A stretch of DNA of 64,000 nt from Varroa destructor (Eukaryota > Arthropoda > Arachnida > Mesostigmata > Varroidae): positions 33,321,034-33,385,033 of the forward strand of contig NW_019211460.1 in the NCBI RefSeq assembly GCF_002443255.2, given 5' to 3'. The position numbers and the translations under genes were made by a program. The notes below the pieces were generated by a model. It was not told the origin of the DNA and did not search any database. It worked only from the letters and a program-made list of their open reading frames with translations. Of the stretch, positions 12,313 to 23,763 are shown piece by piece. The number at the start of each line of letters is the position of its first letter. Within the stretch, counting starts at the first letter, position 1.

Positions 12313-15300
12313 GAGTAATATTAGACTTTCACAAAGTTATCGTCCAAGGAACCTTGCCAATTGAAAAGATCCTAAGTTACACGACATCAAATGCTCATCT
12401 TATCTTTATTCAATCATGTCAGGTTTGTACACTTTAAAGCACCCCTATTCAACAAATCGAAAAATTGGGTTCCTTTAAACCCAATAACGCCCATTCCACA
12501 ATAAAAATATATGCATATATTCATAAAATTTGCATTCAGTCAAATGGAGCCATTTAGAAGTTTCACTGGACTTTGGCTTAGACGTTATGTTAGTCGGTCC
12601 CGTACCTACCCACCACCTCCTGTGTTCTAATGTACGACTATTAGCAACGATATAATGGCCAGTGGACGTCCAACTTAAAAAAAAAGAACGTTTTCACATT
12701 TACATCTCAAAAAAAACTGAAAAAGAGCCTCATAATGACGTTCGACTCAACTTAGGAGATGCAGAAGATAAGGTCCGCAATTAAATTGCCTCTCCAAATA
12801 TACTCAACAGTCGCTGAGCTGGTTCAGTATTTCGCCTTAGTTCAATATCTTTCTTTTAAAACTTAAATCTCGAGTGTTCTCTTATTTTTGTGTATTTTGC
12901 AGAAGGCAAAACATACATTTTCCTTTCGCAAAGAAAAAAGTCAGCAGCAGCATCGTAGTGGAAGTACCTCAATGCACGAAGTATCAATGAGTTTTTGACT
13001 CAGATGATCGATACTGTCGATCGAGGTGGCCGAAAGAAGCGCCAAAAAAAATTTGAAAACCAATTTGCTCCCCAGCGAAACGTACAGTTAAAGTAGCTTA
13101 GTTAAGCAAGCCCCTTTTTACCATACAGTGTCGAGAATTTTGTGGGGCTTTGGCACTGGTTGTACCGGTCAGATTACTTTCCCTGATTGCTGTGGTTAGT
13201 CAGTGATACCTATTACTGCACCACAGGCCGAAACCTGAAATGCAAACCCATCATCGGTATACTCAAGAGGCCTAATCGCATTCTGCTTCGCGGTTGGCAA
13301 TCTGGGCGCGGGAACAGCCACTCTGTCACAAGCCAATGCTTTGAGCCCTATGTATTCGCGTCCGCATGGTGATGTATATTCGTATCAGCTCATACTATGT
13401 TACTATACGCGCCGATCTTGACTCGTGGCATTAAATGTGTGCGCCTATGTGAGTGTTTGTAACGCATTTGATGAAACTGCATCTGAGTCTGTCGGCTGGA
13501 TCTGCCAAGTCACGCAGTTTAAGCGGTATGGCGTGTCTAACAGAGCACCGATAGCAAGTTAGCGGATGACCTGAATGCAGTTCTTACTGTCCCAAGATGT
13601 GGGTTTCAACAGCAGCGCTCCCTCTAGCCCGCCAGCTACTCGAATCCCTCCCTGCCTGCCTGCCTGCCAGCCTATTCGAACAGTGTTCTGTACGCAGCAA
13701 AGTCTGCTCAACGAAGCGTCGCCCGCCAACATAAGGCTTGTCGTCCCGACTCACCGAGGTACGCGCCTGGTACTGTAGTTTCGGCGGCTGGTTGCACTTC
13801 CACCATATCTCGCTACGTGCTGAGCTATTCTATAGCAAGTGTATGGTAGTACCGGTAGAGCGTCGCAATGGTATCAGCAGCAGCATTCGCATGCTAGTCG
13901 CAATTGTAATAGAAGAAGGGCTTGCTTGCCTGGTTTTCTCGCAAGCTGCCTCGACAACCAGCGCAGCTTAGTAGTGGCGGTCGTGATACCAGCCTCTGAG
14001 AATTAGCCCGCGACACTCTCCAACCCAGCGAGGGGCTCGATCCTTCGCTTTACCCCAGCAACTGCGGGAGACCAGGAGGGGGGAGCAGAGTGGACCCGAC
14101 CAACCTAGCCTTCAAATGGACCGGTAGGAACTCACCCCACAGGCCAACCTTATTTCTACTTCTCGAATCCTGTCGTCGACGACGAACGACGAGGAATAGC
14201 AATTCAGCTCAAGAGGGAGCAGCAGAGTGTGCACAGCAGACTTCGAGCACTACAGCGAAGGCAAGCAAGCAAGCCCACCGCTACCCCCAAGAGCACATTC
14301 CGTTGAAGGAGAAGCTAGTACTCGTCTGGGCGAGAGAGCGTAGACTGCTCAGACTGCTTATGCATGGCCATCCCTAGTCTCTTCTCCCCCCGCCCCCTAC
14401 CTACGCACCGCATCTACCCCCGGTCAGCCAACGAAACCCCTACCCCCGAAAGCACATCCCCTAAGACTCATCGCTTGTTTCCCCGGCCGCCGGGAAAGCA
14501 GGAGCAGATAGTAGCGAACAGTGAATGAGAGAAGAGACGAACTTTGTGCGAAAGACAGAGTGCGCAAGTGGCTGTGCTGGGCTTCGTAGTAGCTTCAACG
14601 GGGACCGGCAACTCGATTGAGGCTAACACACTATGGGCTCCCAGCGGGAGCTCCCTCGAGACGAGAAAGAAAGCTAAGTTAGGACCGGACGGACATGTTC
14701 TCCCTTTGAGGGAGTCGTTTTGTGCGTGTCTGTGTGTGTGTGTGTTCGCTGGGCCATTATGATGCTTATCACCAGCACGGGTCTAATAATCATCAGACTG
14801 CCTGCTAGACCCTCAAATGAATGGATCTCGAGGTGGTAGTGGTCCAACTCGTCGCTATGCTACTGCGGCTGTTTTGCTAGCCTTGGTCATACATGCGCAA
14901 GGGGAGTGTCAACCATAAGACATAAAGATTCCGCATACACGGCTTGCCATTCATGGATCATGGCAAAACTGGAGATATCTGACAACTGTTCTGCCTAGAC
15001 AGTTGCAGATTCACTGTGTTAGTAAGCGGTAGCGTTAGCTTCTGAAGTTATTGTTTGGTGGAGAATCACATGCGGCTTAGACAACGGGCTCGCGTTGGTC
15101 ACAGCACCCAAGACTCATTTGCTGATTTCAACTCTACAACTTCTGCCTCGTTTATGAGTTTCATTCACAATGTAAAATGTAGAGGGAATGCTAAACGAAT
15201 TCAATTCTCTGTTTAGTTCTCTTATTTTCGGTAGGACAAAGTACACCAGGTTAATTTTAAGTTACGGAATGTTAATTCAGTTACTAATATGAGCCGCCTA

Positions 15301-16198
15301 TCGGGCGATTGCAGCTCGAATTCTGCCAAATATCTTTTCGCCGATGCCAGGCACTTGGTGATCCATTGCCTGTGCGAATCACAATAATTTTCTTTTTGTT
15401 TTATAGTTTACTGTTGCTTGCTACCTTTTTTTTTATTCGAGGTGTTTCGTGTAAGCATCTTGAATAGTTAACGTTATTATACAATGCAAACAATAGTACT
15501 ATTTAACGTACTGGGGATAGAGATGACTTCTCGTACGAAGCATCGGATATTGTACTGCTTCTTGCGTATGCACCTCTGTTCCTTCAGTCAGCCCTCTTAG
15601 CAGTGGAAGGCTGGTCCCTGACAGATGTACGGCTGCAGCTTATTAGTACAGCGTTTTCTACGATTTCCATGATTCCCAATAGCAGGTTGCTCAAAGTTTG
15701 AGTTTTGCTTGCTCATCAGTGAATTGACTGGATTGTACTGCCTTTTCTCTATGGCACTGTTTCTAACCCTCTCCTCTCTCTTTGTCCCACTTGTGTGCCA
15801 CTCACTGGGTCTGCACCACTCCCAATAGTGTATTCAATAGTATAGGCTAGTCGCTGACAGCCTTAGAGTTACAGTAGCGCCAAGTCCTGTTCGTGGCAGA
15901 GCAGACCGCGCTCCTTTCGTATATCGCACAGAATTGTACTCAACTTTCAGCCTCCACGCACACTCCCTTTCAGCCTCTTCATCTCGTAGAGGCACATACT
16001 GAAATCACACAAAACCATCCATGGCGAGGAGGCTATAGCGATGATGGCTCGTTGCGGGGTAACGGCAGACTCGTTCTATTTGCCGGCCTCTGCTAAACGC
16101 CGCTGCCGCCGCCGCCTTTGCAGCCAACCCACTTTTTTTCATCGAGGCGCCAGCTCACCCCTCCGAAGCTTCGCGGACCGCCTCCCCACCTCACGATA

Positions 16199-16265
16199 GA
16201 CTCCGCCCATAGCGTCTTCTCCCCACTTATAACATAGACTGAGGCCTTTCAGGGAACCATTCAGC
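16199..16265 (+). promoter_or_regulatory. possible core promoter of the huckebein-like gene
   Basis: A CCGCCC box (about 16203-16208) is followed by a TATAAC element near 16228 and, about 30 bp on, by CATTCAG around 16258-16264, which resembles an arthropod initiator. It lies about 250 bp upstream of the ATG in a GC-richer tract. The spacing fits a TATA-Inr promoter, but each element is short and could occur by chance. Confidence 0.3.
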
Positions 16266-16512
16266 CGCGAGTCTCTGAGCTGTACTCAAGTAACTGTGTT
16301 GCTGCCTAGCGTAAATTTCGTTCTATTCTGTTTCGCTGGCCTGTTTCACTTCGAAGCGAATAAACATACAACATAGAACCGAACCAAGCCAGGACCAACT
16401 CTGGCTGTGCAGGACTACTTACAGCTTATTCCTACCCATACATAGTGCCTGAAACGCGCACGTGCTCACATTGAAACTTGAGGGAGCATCAAACGCCAAA
16501 CGTGATCAAATA

Positions 16513-17151
16513 ATGGAGACGACGAATACTAAGGAGAACGGCGGTGTCCATAGAGCTATTTTTCGTCCCTGGGACGCCGAGGACAGTTCCTCCGAAAGTT
16601 CGTCGGGTTCTCGACCCTCGTCAGTGTCCTCGCCAGAGTCCACCTGCGCCGTGCTCGTACGACCCCAGCCTATCCTGCCCCCACCCGACATGTTGCCAGT
16701 GCACCCAGTGCCAGCTAGTGCTCTTGGATATTCTGCTGATCTGCTTCTGTCAGAGCTATGGCTCGCCGAACTGGACAGATCAGTGATGCTAGCGGCCGGC
16801 GTCGGCGTCGAGGCTGCTGCAAAGTTGAAGAAGGCATCCGTGCAACGCCCGAAAAAATTTAACTGCCCTCATTGCGATGTATGCTTCTCGAATAATGGCC
16901 AGCTGAAATCGCATATCCGTATTCATACAGGTGAACGACCGTTTGCGTGTGAGCACGACGGCTGTGGCAAGACATTCACACGCAACGAAGAACTGACCCG
17001 CCACCGAAGGATTCACTCAGGACTTCGTCCATTCCCGTGCCCGGTCTGTCAAAAACCGTTTGGTCGAAAGGACCATCTGAAAAAGCATGTCAAGACTCAT
17101 CAACGGATGGTTCCAGCCGGCTTACCCTTCTATCCCGCCCCTTTCTGGTAG
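16513..17151 (+). CDS. hkb: huckebein-like C2H2 zinc-finger transcription factor (intronless)
   Basis: The product is a 212-residue protein. The start is the first in-frame ATG after a stop at 16450-16452. Three C2H2 fingers occupy about residues 118-138, 146-168 (C-x4-C) and 176-196, joined by TGERPF and SGLRPF linkers and containing the helix blocks SNNGQLKSH, RNEELTRH and RKDHLKKH. This is the Sp1/EGR-like triad of Drosophila huckebein. Residues 17-20 are FRPW, the motif through which Huckebein recruits the Groucho corepressor. A serine-rich stretch (about 22-46) and a proline-rich stretch follow. The protein ends 16 residues after finger 3 and is shorter than the fly protein (about 297 aa). 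In flies it is a nuclear repressor in terminal patterning; that role here is inferred. An EGR/Sp-like paralog is the main alternative, but FRPW favours hkb. Confidence 0.85.
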   Translation: METTNTKENGGVHRAIFRPWDAEDSSSESSSGSRPSSVSSPESTCAVLVRPQPILPPPDMLPVHPVPASALGYSADLLLSELWLAELDRSVMLAAGVGVEAAAKLKKASVQRPKKFNCPHCDVCFSNNGQLKSHIRIHTGERPFACEHDGCGKTFTRNEELTRHRRIHSGLRPFPCPVCQKPFGRKDHLKKHVKTHQRMVPAGLPFYPAPFW

Positions 17152-17428
17152 AAAACAACTAGCTGATGATAAAACGAATGAAGATTTTTCCCTTATCGCC
17201 GCTCAGCTCCGCTATTGAATTGGCTTTTGGCGATTGTTCTGCTAGCGAAAAGGAGTAAGCAATCTGTATTGGTGACCGAAGCTGATAATGGGCGATGCCA
17301 CTCAACAATGTGATCTATGCTCAGCCAACGTGTAATAATGAATTGCCGATAAAGAGTACTACTCAGACTCGAAATTAGTTTGTACCAGTTTCACTTTGTA
17401 CTATTTCGTATGTGTATATAGTCATGTA

Positions 17429-17434
17429 AATAAA
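17429..17434 (+). terminator. polyadenylation signal AATAAA
   Basis: AATAAA lies 278 bp after the stop codon of the huckebein-like gene. A second copy is at 17557-17562. Either could define the 3' UTR. Confidence 0.5.
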
Positions 17435-18929
17435 TACTCATGGAGGAAAAGAGAAATACAAAGAATGTAAACATCATTAGACAGTATCTATTTTCATATA
17501 AGAGTTAAGCCGGCGAAGGCGCGGCTGCCTAACTTTAATATAAGTCAGTCCTAGATAATAAACCGAGAACAAACATTCAAAGCAAACAAAGGCTCAGCTG
17601 TCTTCACTGTACTTCTGTAGATAGTGTACTTCATGTGTAACAATGCGCATCACACATAGTAATCCTGTAAACATGTAAAGTTTAAACTCGATGCACCAGT
17701 CCTTGGTCTAGTGATTGAGTGCTCTTTATTATATAGAGCAAGACACATTTTACTTCTATCTGAACAATTCTAAATAAAAACTAATGGGCTGATGACACTT
17801 CAGAATGCTAGTACCAACATCTGACAGGTGCGAATGCTCTTCGCATAGGACCTATACCTGACCTGGGTATGTATACGTTTCTAAAATCTGTTCCGAAAGA
17901 ACCTGTCTGCATTATTGCTGGCCTCGTTGTTTTATATTTATATTGTTTTCTTTCACACGTGTAAGCGATTTCGAACTGGAGCTTGACACGATTTGTCTGT
18001 CAATGAAAACTTAGAATTATCACTCAACGAAGTTGGATTGCCGATCAATTATCATGTCCATTAAATGCGGCTAGGTTAGCATTACGACGAGCGTACCAAT
18101 GTCTGTGTGTATACAAAGGCTTTTCATCAAAAATCTTGTCGGAAAACTTGATGAGATAAGCCGCAGGGCTATCACTGACTGTATCGTTGATAAATGGCGG
18201 TCACACTTGGGTGGTCTTAATGGGTCAGAGCTATGGCTTTGTAATTTAATATAGTGGAGCTGTATAACCCTCCCGCAGCCATCAAATGAGAATAAGTTGA
18301 TTAAAAAACAATCTACTTTCCGACATATCAATACACATATACTTAGTGATTTATGGAGACAATGTGTCCGTACACATTAGATTTTAAAACGCAATTGGGC
18401 CACTTTGTGTTTGGTCCAGCTGAAACGCCCTGTCCAGCTTTGCCACCTAAGGCCGGTGCTGTGCTTCACTGAAAAACACGAATGGCAAGTAGGCCTAGGT
18501 GAGCATGCAAATAGATGTGATATTTTCCATTTTCTAGTACAACAGCATCTTCCCGAATTCCCGAATAAGTCTTCTTAGCTTCATTTTCAGACTCGCGTTT
18601 TGCGATGCAGTGCTTGTCATGTAGCTAACAGACATTGACAAGAAAAATAGTCAATGTTGCAATAATGATTTCTTATAGTATAATGGAACTACGTTCAACT
18701 AATCCATGTTCTTTGATGAGTGGCCGCCCAAAGGTTACCGACCAAATCACCGAGAGACCTTATGGCCAGCGCCCGACTGGCTCTAATAGTAAAACACCGT
18801 ATGTCCATATTCGATATCTTAAATACTAAACAGAGTAAAACGACGATGCTGATATCATCTATTGCATGGAAATGTATTCAGACAAAAATTTAGAGCTGCT
18901 GTGACCATTGAGGTGATGTTATCTACGAA

Positions 18930-19463
18930 ATGAGCGTTCTCCTCCGCTTATTGCGGTTATCCTATCCCCGATGGCCGCTAAGCCTAAATCTACTTTTGGG
19001 GCTGAATCTGGTGTACCATTTGGCGTTTATCCTATTGCACACGTACCAACTCACAGTGAAGATCGTAGCCTGTTATATAAAACCGCTTTACCGGACTTAC
19101 GGAATGTGTGCCATGATGGTCCAGCACGTCCTCTGCATAACGTTCCATACGGCGTGCTATATCGAACCGGTTTTGGATGAACTGCTCAGTATTGACCAGC
19201 CAACGTTGTGGCAATTGCGCAGATTCATTCAAGTCACCGATGCGTTCTCGCACAGGGTGCTCGTCGATTTAACGATACTAAACGTAATTAGCAAAGTGAT
19301 TTACCTGTATCCTTACGCGATACCTGAAGACCACTTTGTCCTATTGCTGGCTGTCGCCGAGTTCGTCATAAATTCGTGGTGCTCACAGATACCTATCGTC
19401 GCAAGGTTGCCAGATCTCGCCGAACTCTTTGCTATCAGAGAGGTGGGCCAGGGTGACGGCTGA
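18930..19463 (+). CDS. gustatory-receptor-like (7tm_7) exon or fragment
   Basis: The open frame from ATG is 177 residues. Two hydrophobic segments (about residues 20-50 and 57-80) are followed by a loop with LRRFIQVTDAFSHRVLVDL running into a third hydrophobic stretch and an IYLY motif. A final hydrophobic stretch lies at about 137-152. The pattern L-R-x-x-x-x-x-x-x-x-F near a long membrane helix ending in LY recalls the intracellular loop and TM5 of arthropod gustatory receptors, which are ligand-gated channels in chemosensory neurons. The conserved C-terminal TYxxxxxQF segment is missing; a GTGGGC after codon E171 could be a donor. The assignment rests on hydropathy and a weak motif, so a chance ORF remains possible. 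Confidence 0.4.
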   Translation: MSVLLRLLRLSYPRWPLSLNLLLGLNLVYHLAFILLHTYQLTVKIVACYIKPLYRTYGMCAMMVQHVLCITFHTACYIEPVLDELLSIDQPTLWQLRRFIQVTDAFSHRVLVDLTILNVISKVIYLYPYAIPEDHFVLLLAVAEFVINSWCSQIPIVARLPDLAELFAIREVGQGDG

Positions 19464-21028
19464 ACGTGGGCATTCAAGCAGACCCGTTTGCCGAAGTGGG
19501 CAATCGTTAGCCTTTTTGCAAATTTTTAAAATCTTTAGAGAACTCGAACAATACCCAATATTTGTATAAATACGGTACGTCTGATGGGAAAAAGTCGAAT
19601 GTTAAACAGCGATGCACTTCTATGGCAAGTGGCTTCACACGAGGTAGTCGCTGCGGAATTACGTCGCTAATCCGATGTCAATGCTTGGAGCTGTAACCAG
19701 TCATTGCATAAGACTAGGTCACTGTGTAGCTAGTGGTTGTACCGTACAAAGCACTCCAGAAAGCAAATCGTACATTTCTGGACGCTTAAATCGGCCTATT
19801 GGATCAGCTCGTATTCGTCAACGTATCTTTCGACTAAACCGGGAACGATCTCTTCCAAAGACTTAATGGCAATTAATATTTGTTTCATCTAAATACTCAC
19901 TGGCAGACCTGAGTTGTTCAAATCTCTATATATACACGTGTGCGCTTTCATACTAAAAGATATTTCTAAAGCTTTTCGATCGGCCGACCGGCGGCCTGCC
20001 TGCCTGCCGGCCTTGCTTCGTTCAGTGTCTTTTTAGTGTCGCGCATAAGCAGTGCTGACAAAGCGGTAACAGCACATCTAGATTCGGTATATTATAGTAT
20101 TTAGTAAGTCTTTAGTTTCACTTTTCATTACGTCTCTCGAGGACAACGTACGAGCGAACCTAAATGACGCTGCGTTATCCAAGAATTAGACAAAACTAGA
20201 GCCTTAGAAGCGGATATCGGGCCAGGAACGGCGCACTTCAATTAATTTCACGTATTTGTTTTAATAATATCGGTAGTAAATCAGCAGTTGATCACAGAAG
20301 CAGAAGTGATACTAATTTACTCACTTGTTAGATTAAATACAAGCTACTTTTGCGATCATATTAAGACTTACCAAAGCCGCTACTATTTTTTTTACTAATC
20401 CTGATGAGGTCTACATATACAAAACTCACGCAGTTGGTATACTAAAAACGGTACGAAGGTACGGCATGTCCTCCGGGTGGTAAATTTTCGCTGTTCTTAG
20501 GATTTTGCTCCTATTTTTATGGAATATTGGAAAATAGACTTAATCTAACAGACAGTAGATAGCATGCGAGCTCTACGCAAGTATGAGAAATTTTAGTAGA
20601 AATTTTGGGAACACGTGTGGCAGTTGTGAGATGTGTTGTCCTTCTGGTGAACAAGTAGACCTCTTAGAAGAAAAAAACATTTACCCTATTCATCGATTTA
20701 CCGAAATTTAGAATAAAATCTATACGAATTATACAGCAGTTGTTTCGACACTTGAGTGTGTGCTATTATCTCAGCCGTGACCATACAACAACTTGCAATT
20801 GAAGTCCCGAAAACTGGCTAGTGTTAAAATGTTGGCTGACGCGCGAAATTTCAATTTCTAGCCCCGCGCAATTGCTGAGGTGAACTTGGGAGTGAGAACA
20901 ACATTAAGCAATAAATAAGGATAATTATTTAACCCTAATAATGGTACTATTACCAATATTAAATTGTACAACCATCGTTAATAAACGTGAATCAATCGAG
21001 TGTTCATCCCTATTACATACATGATACA

Positions 21029-21055
21029 ATATATATATATATATATATATATATA
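21029..21055. repeat. (AT)n microsatellite
   Basis: About 13 AT units. Similar runs occur at 35749-35776, 44941-44957, 52626-52643 (UTP20 intron 2) and 63957-63980. Confidence 0.9.
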
Positions 21056-23244
21056 CATTGTCTTATTTCCAAATAAGAAAACTTCCGCTGGATACGATCC
21101 GTTAGCACTCACAAGAAAAAAAGTAGTATAATCAATTGGGTTTTTTTTTGCCATACAATCTGTAGACTTTGTTTGATCAGTTGATATTACACAGCAAGCC
21201 AGGCATCAATTATAATTAGCGAATGGTCTAGATCTGTCCAATATCTATGTCATGATTACTTCTCATGGACAATTAAACCCGTCTCGTACACACATCGATT
21301 ACAGCACGTAACGCTATTGGCGTTTTGGTGTTTGACGATCGCGTCAAATGCAGTACTTGAACGTACAAACGTACCTATCACCTTGAAGTGGCTTCTTCAT
21401 AACCATCGCGTTTGTTCTAACTATGGCAATTCCCCAAAGCCAGTCTTTGAGGTATTGGCATTAGCAGACGCGCATCGTCTGAGCCCTAATAGCCTTCCCG
21501 GTATTCGTCATGTAACCGTTGCCACGGGCCTTTACATCTTTTCGTAATCTGCTTATATGCATCGAACATTGTATCTCGCTTAGATCTCCGATGCCCGTAG
21601 GCGAAGTTTCAAATACCGCGTCTTTGCGCGTAACATTGTTTGCGGCCCATTGCCATGCAGTTATTTTCGCATTAACTCACCAAGACACAAAAAAACAGTG
21701 CGTATCAAGTGGATCAGCTCACTGGCGACCCCTCGGCTTGCCGGGGCCAAATCACAAAAGCTTTCAAAGACAAATAGCTATCTTTGTTATTGGTTCTAAT
21801 AAAGAAGTACAAAATACAACACTGTTGTTTTATCATCTTGAGTAGGCAGTGGCCAAATTCAAGCGTCGTGCCGCCTGTTCACGTAGCACGTTGCTACTTT
21901 TCAGGTATTTGTATATGTATCTGTTCTTGTTGTCGGTATCCGCTGGCAGGGGGGCTAGCAGACTCCGTAAGGGAGATAGGGTTGACATAAACTTCGCGGC
22001 CTCTCGAATCCCGTCAATATTCGCTTTCCTGTGGGGTAGCAGAAATCTTTATAAATACACTGCAAGCGTTGTCGTCATCTTCTGCTCGAAAAGCGATCAA
22101 CATGCCCGTCGCATGCGCAGACCTTAAGGCACGATCGCGCAGGCAGAAGCAAGATAGGGCTGCAGTTGTAGTACAACGGGCGGGAAATCAATTGAAAGTT
22201 TTAGTCGTTTTTTGGTGGCGTTGTTACCTGCCATTAGCACCAGCGCGTGTGTTGAATATTGAAGTGTCTGTATAAATCGTGAGTCAACGAGTGCAATCTG
22301 TAGCAGCGTTCTATAGAGCTCTGCAGAAGAGGCGGCGCAAAAACACCACTGATTCTGGGCTCCCAAAGTGGCCGACAAAGCTAGAAAAGGAACGGCAGCA
22401 TTGTCGAAATCGAGCAATGAATAGTTGCGGAACATTGATCGTTCTAGCCTATTTATTTCATTGGTATTTTATTGCCAGGAGTCGAGGCACTTGTAAAGGG
22501 TGACCGGAGTACAACATTCTCCGAAATGTGAAAAGTATCCCAGTTTTTGTATGCCGAATCGACCATTTGTTTTTGAAGTACTGCGTAAAATCGTCTATGG
22601 AATGTTACGTAATACAGTATAGTTTCGAAACAGAAAGCCTTAGATACGAGTAAGGACTGGTGAAGGTTCCTACAAAGCTAAGCAATGGAAAATACGTACC
22701 GCCTCACATGTTACGCATCCGTTTTGCATTGCTGATCATTTGACAGGTTACCTACACCAACTGTTCTCTTAGTATACAGTTCGAGGAAAAATAAAAAAAC
22801 ATAATATTTAATAGATATATGTGAGTATGTCTACGTAGATATCAGCCTCCTACGGTCATCGATCCGACAGTGTTTACTGTTAACTAATCCGGACCACAAT
22901 CATCTAAATTAATTCTTTTACCTTCCGAATATTGCGTGGTAAATTTAAGTCGGGTGAAAAATGTGCATTTTCCATATGTAAAATGTACAGGTAAAAATGT
23001 TCGACTTTAAGGCGTATTCTTATAATTTCATTAGTCCTTTACAACGTTTGCTGCACCTGACAACATCTTCCTAGCTGAAGATTTGTGCACCATATTTGAA
23101 GACCCAACTTCCGCTGAGCGGAGTGAATAAATATAGTCTCATCGCAGCGGCCGCTCCACCCGTACAATTGTCCACATCACGATTGTGTCGTCGTAGTAGC
23201 TGCAGCTAGGCGGCCTTTTCTACTGCACTCATCCGTCGATCTCA

Positions 23245-23763
23245 ATGAGTCAACGATTGTCGAATAGTAAGATACGAGAAAGCAGCGATAGGCCGCTACG
23301 ACAGATACGAACGATAGAGCCTGCGCTACTTTGCAGTGTCACTCGACTGAAGGAGCTGCGATCTTCGCCTGCTCGTATTTTGTGCGTCGAAGGACTAGCA
23401 GAAGCTAGCGGTACCGACCTACATGTTTGCTCGGTTTTGTGTACAGCAGGGGTTGTCGTCGCTCAAGAAACGTTCACGTTCTGCTCTTGCGGACATCGTC
23501 AACGGCAGCGGTGGTGCAGCTACGGTAGCACCAACGGACAGATCGACAATCGCTTAACTTCGTTTGTACCGCTCTCAAAGACTTCGTTCAGAAAGCTTTT
23601 CGCACGAAACTGCGGAAGGCTCAAGGATCGTCTCTACCTAACCAGCGAAGAAGTACAACACGAGTCAACATCGTCACCGTCAACAAGTGTGGAAGACATA
23701 CTCGAATTCCTGTCAGAAACCGCCACCTTCGTTAGAAAGCGAGCTCGCCCTTTGAGCGGTTGA
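23245..23763 (+). CDS. hypothetical intronless ORF, 172 aa
   Basis: This is a long ATG-initiated frame in a GC-richer patch (23.1-23.8 kb) of AT-rich DNA. The predicted protein is Ser/Arg-rich and basic, with a Cys-containing middle and a C-terminus reading SVEDILEFLSETATFVRKRARPL. No domain, signal peptide or membrane helix is recognised. The length is more than expected by chance in local sequence, but GC-rich patches here produce other long random frames. Confidence 0.3.
   Translation: MSQRLSNSKIRESSDRPLRQIRTIEPALLCSVTRLKELRSSPARILCVEGLAEASGTDLHVCSVLCTAGVVVAQETFTFCSCGHRQRQRWCSYGSTNGQIDNRLTSFVPLSKTSFRKLFARNCGRLKDRLYLTSEEVQHESTSSPSTSVEDILEFLSETATFVRKRARPLSG

Larger units (their letters stand above)
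10410..16198. other. intergenic region upstream of the huckebein-like gene
   Basis: I see no gene I can support. 10.43-10.6 kb has a minus-strand frame that could be an upstream exon of the gene ending at 7944. 13.5-14.8 kb is GC-rich with CCTG repeats near 13650 and short frames of skewed composition. Given its position, it may be regulatory DNA for the zinc-finger gene; that is inference. Confidence 0.5.

Noticed and set aside
21317..22503. Cluster of plus and minus ORFs
   Set aside because: They overlap one another in several frames with no motifs, splice sites or consistent composition.
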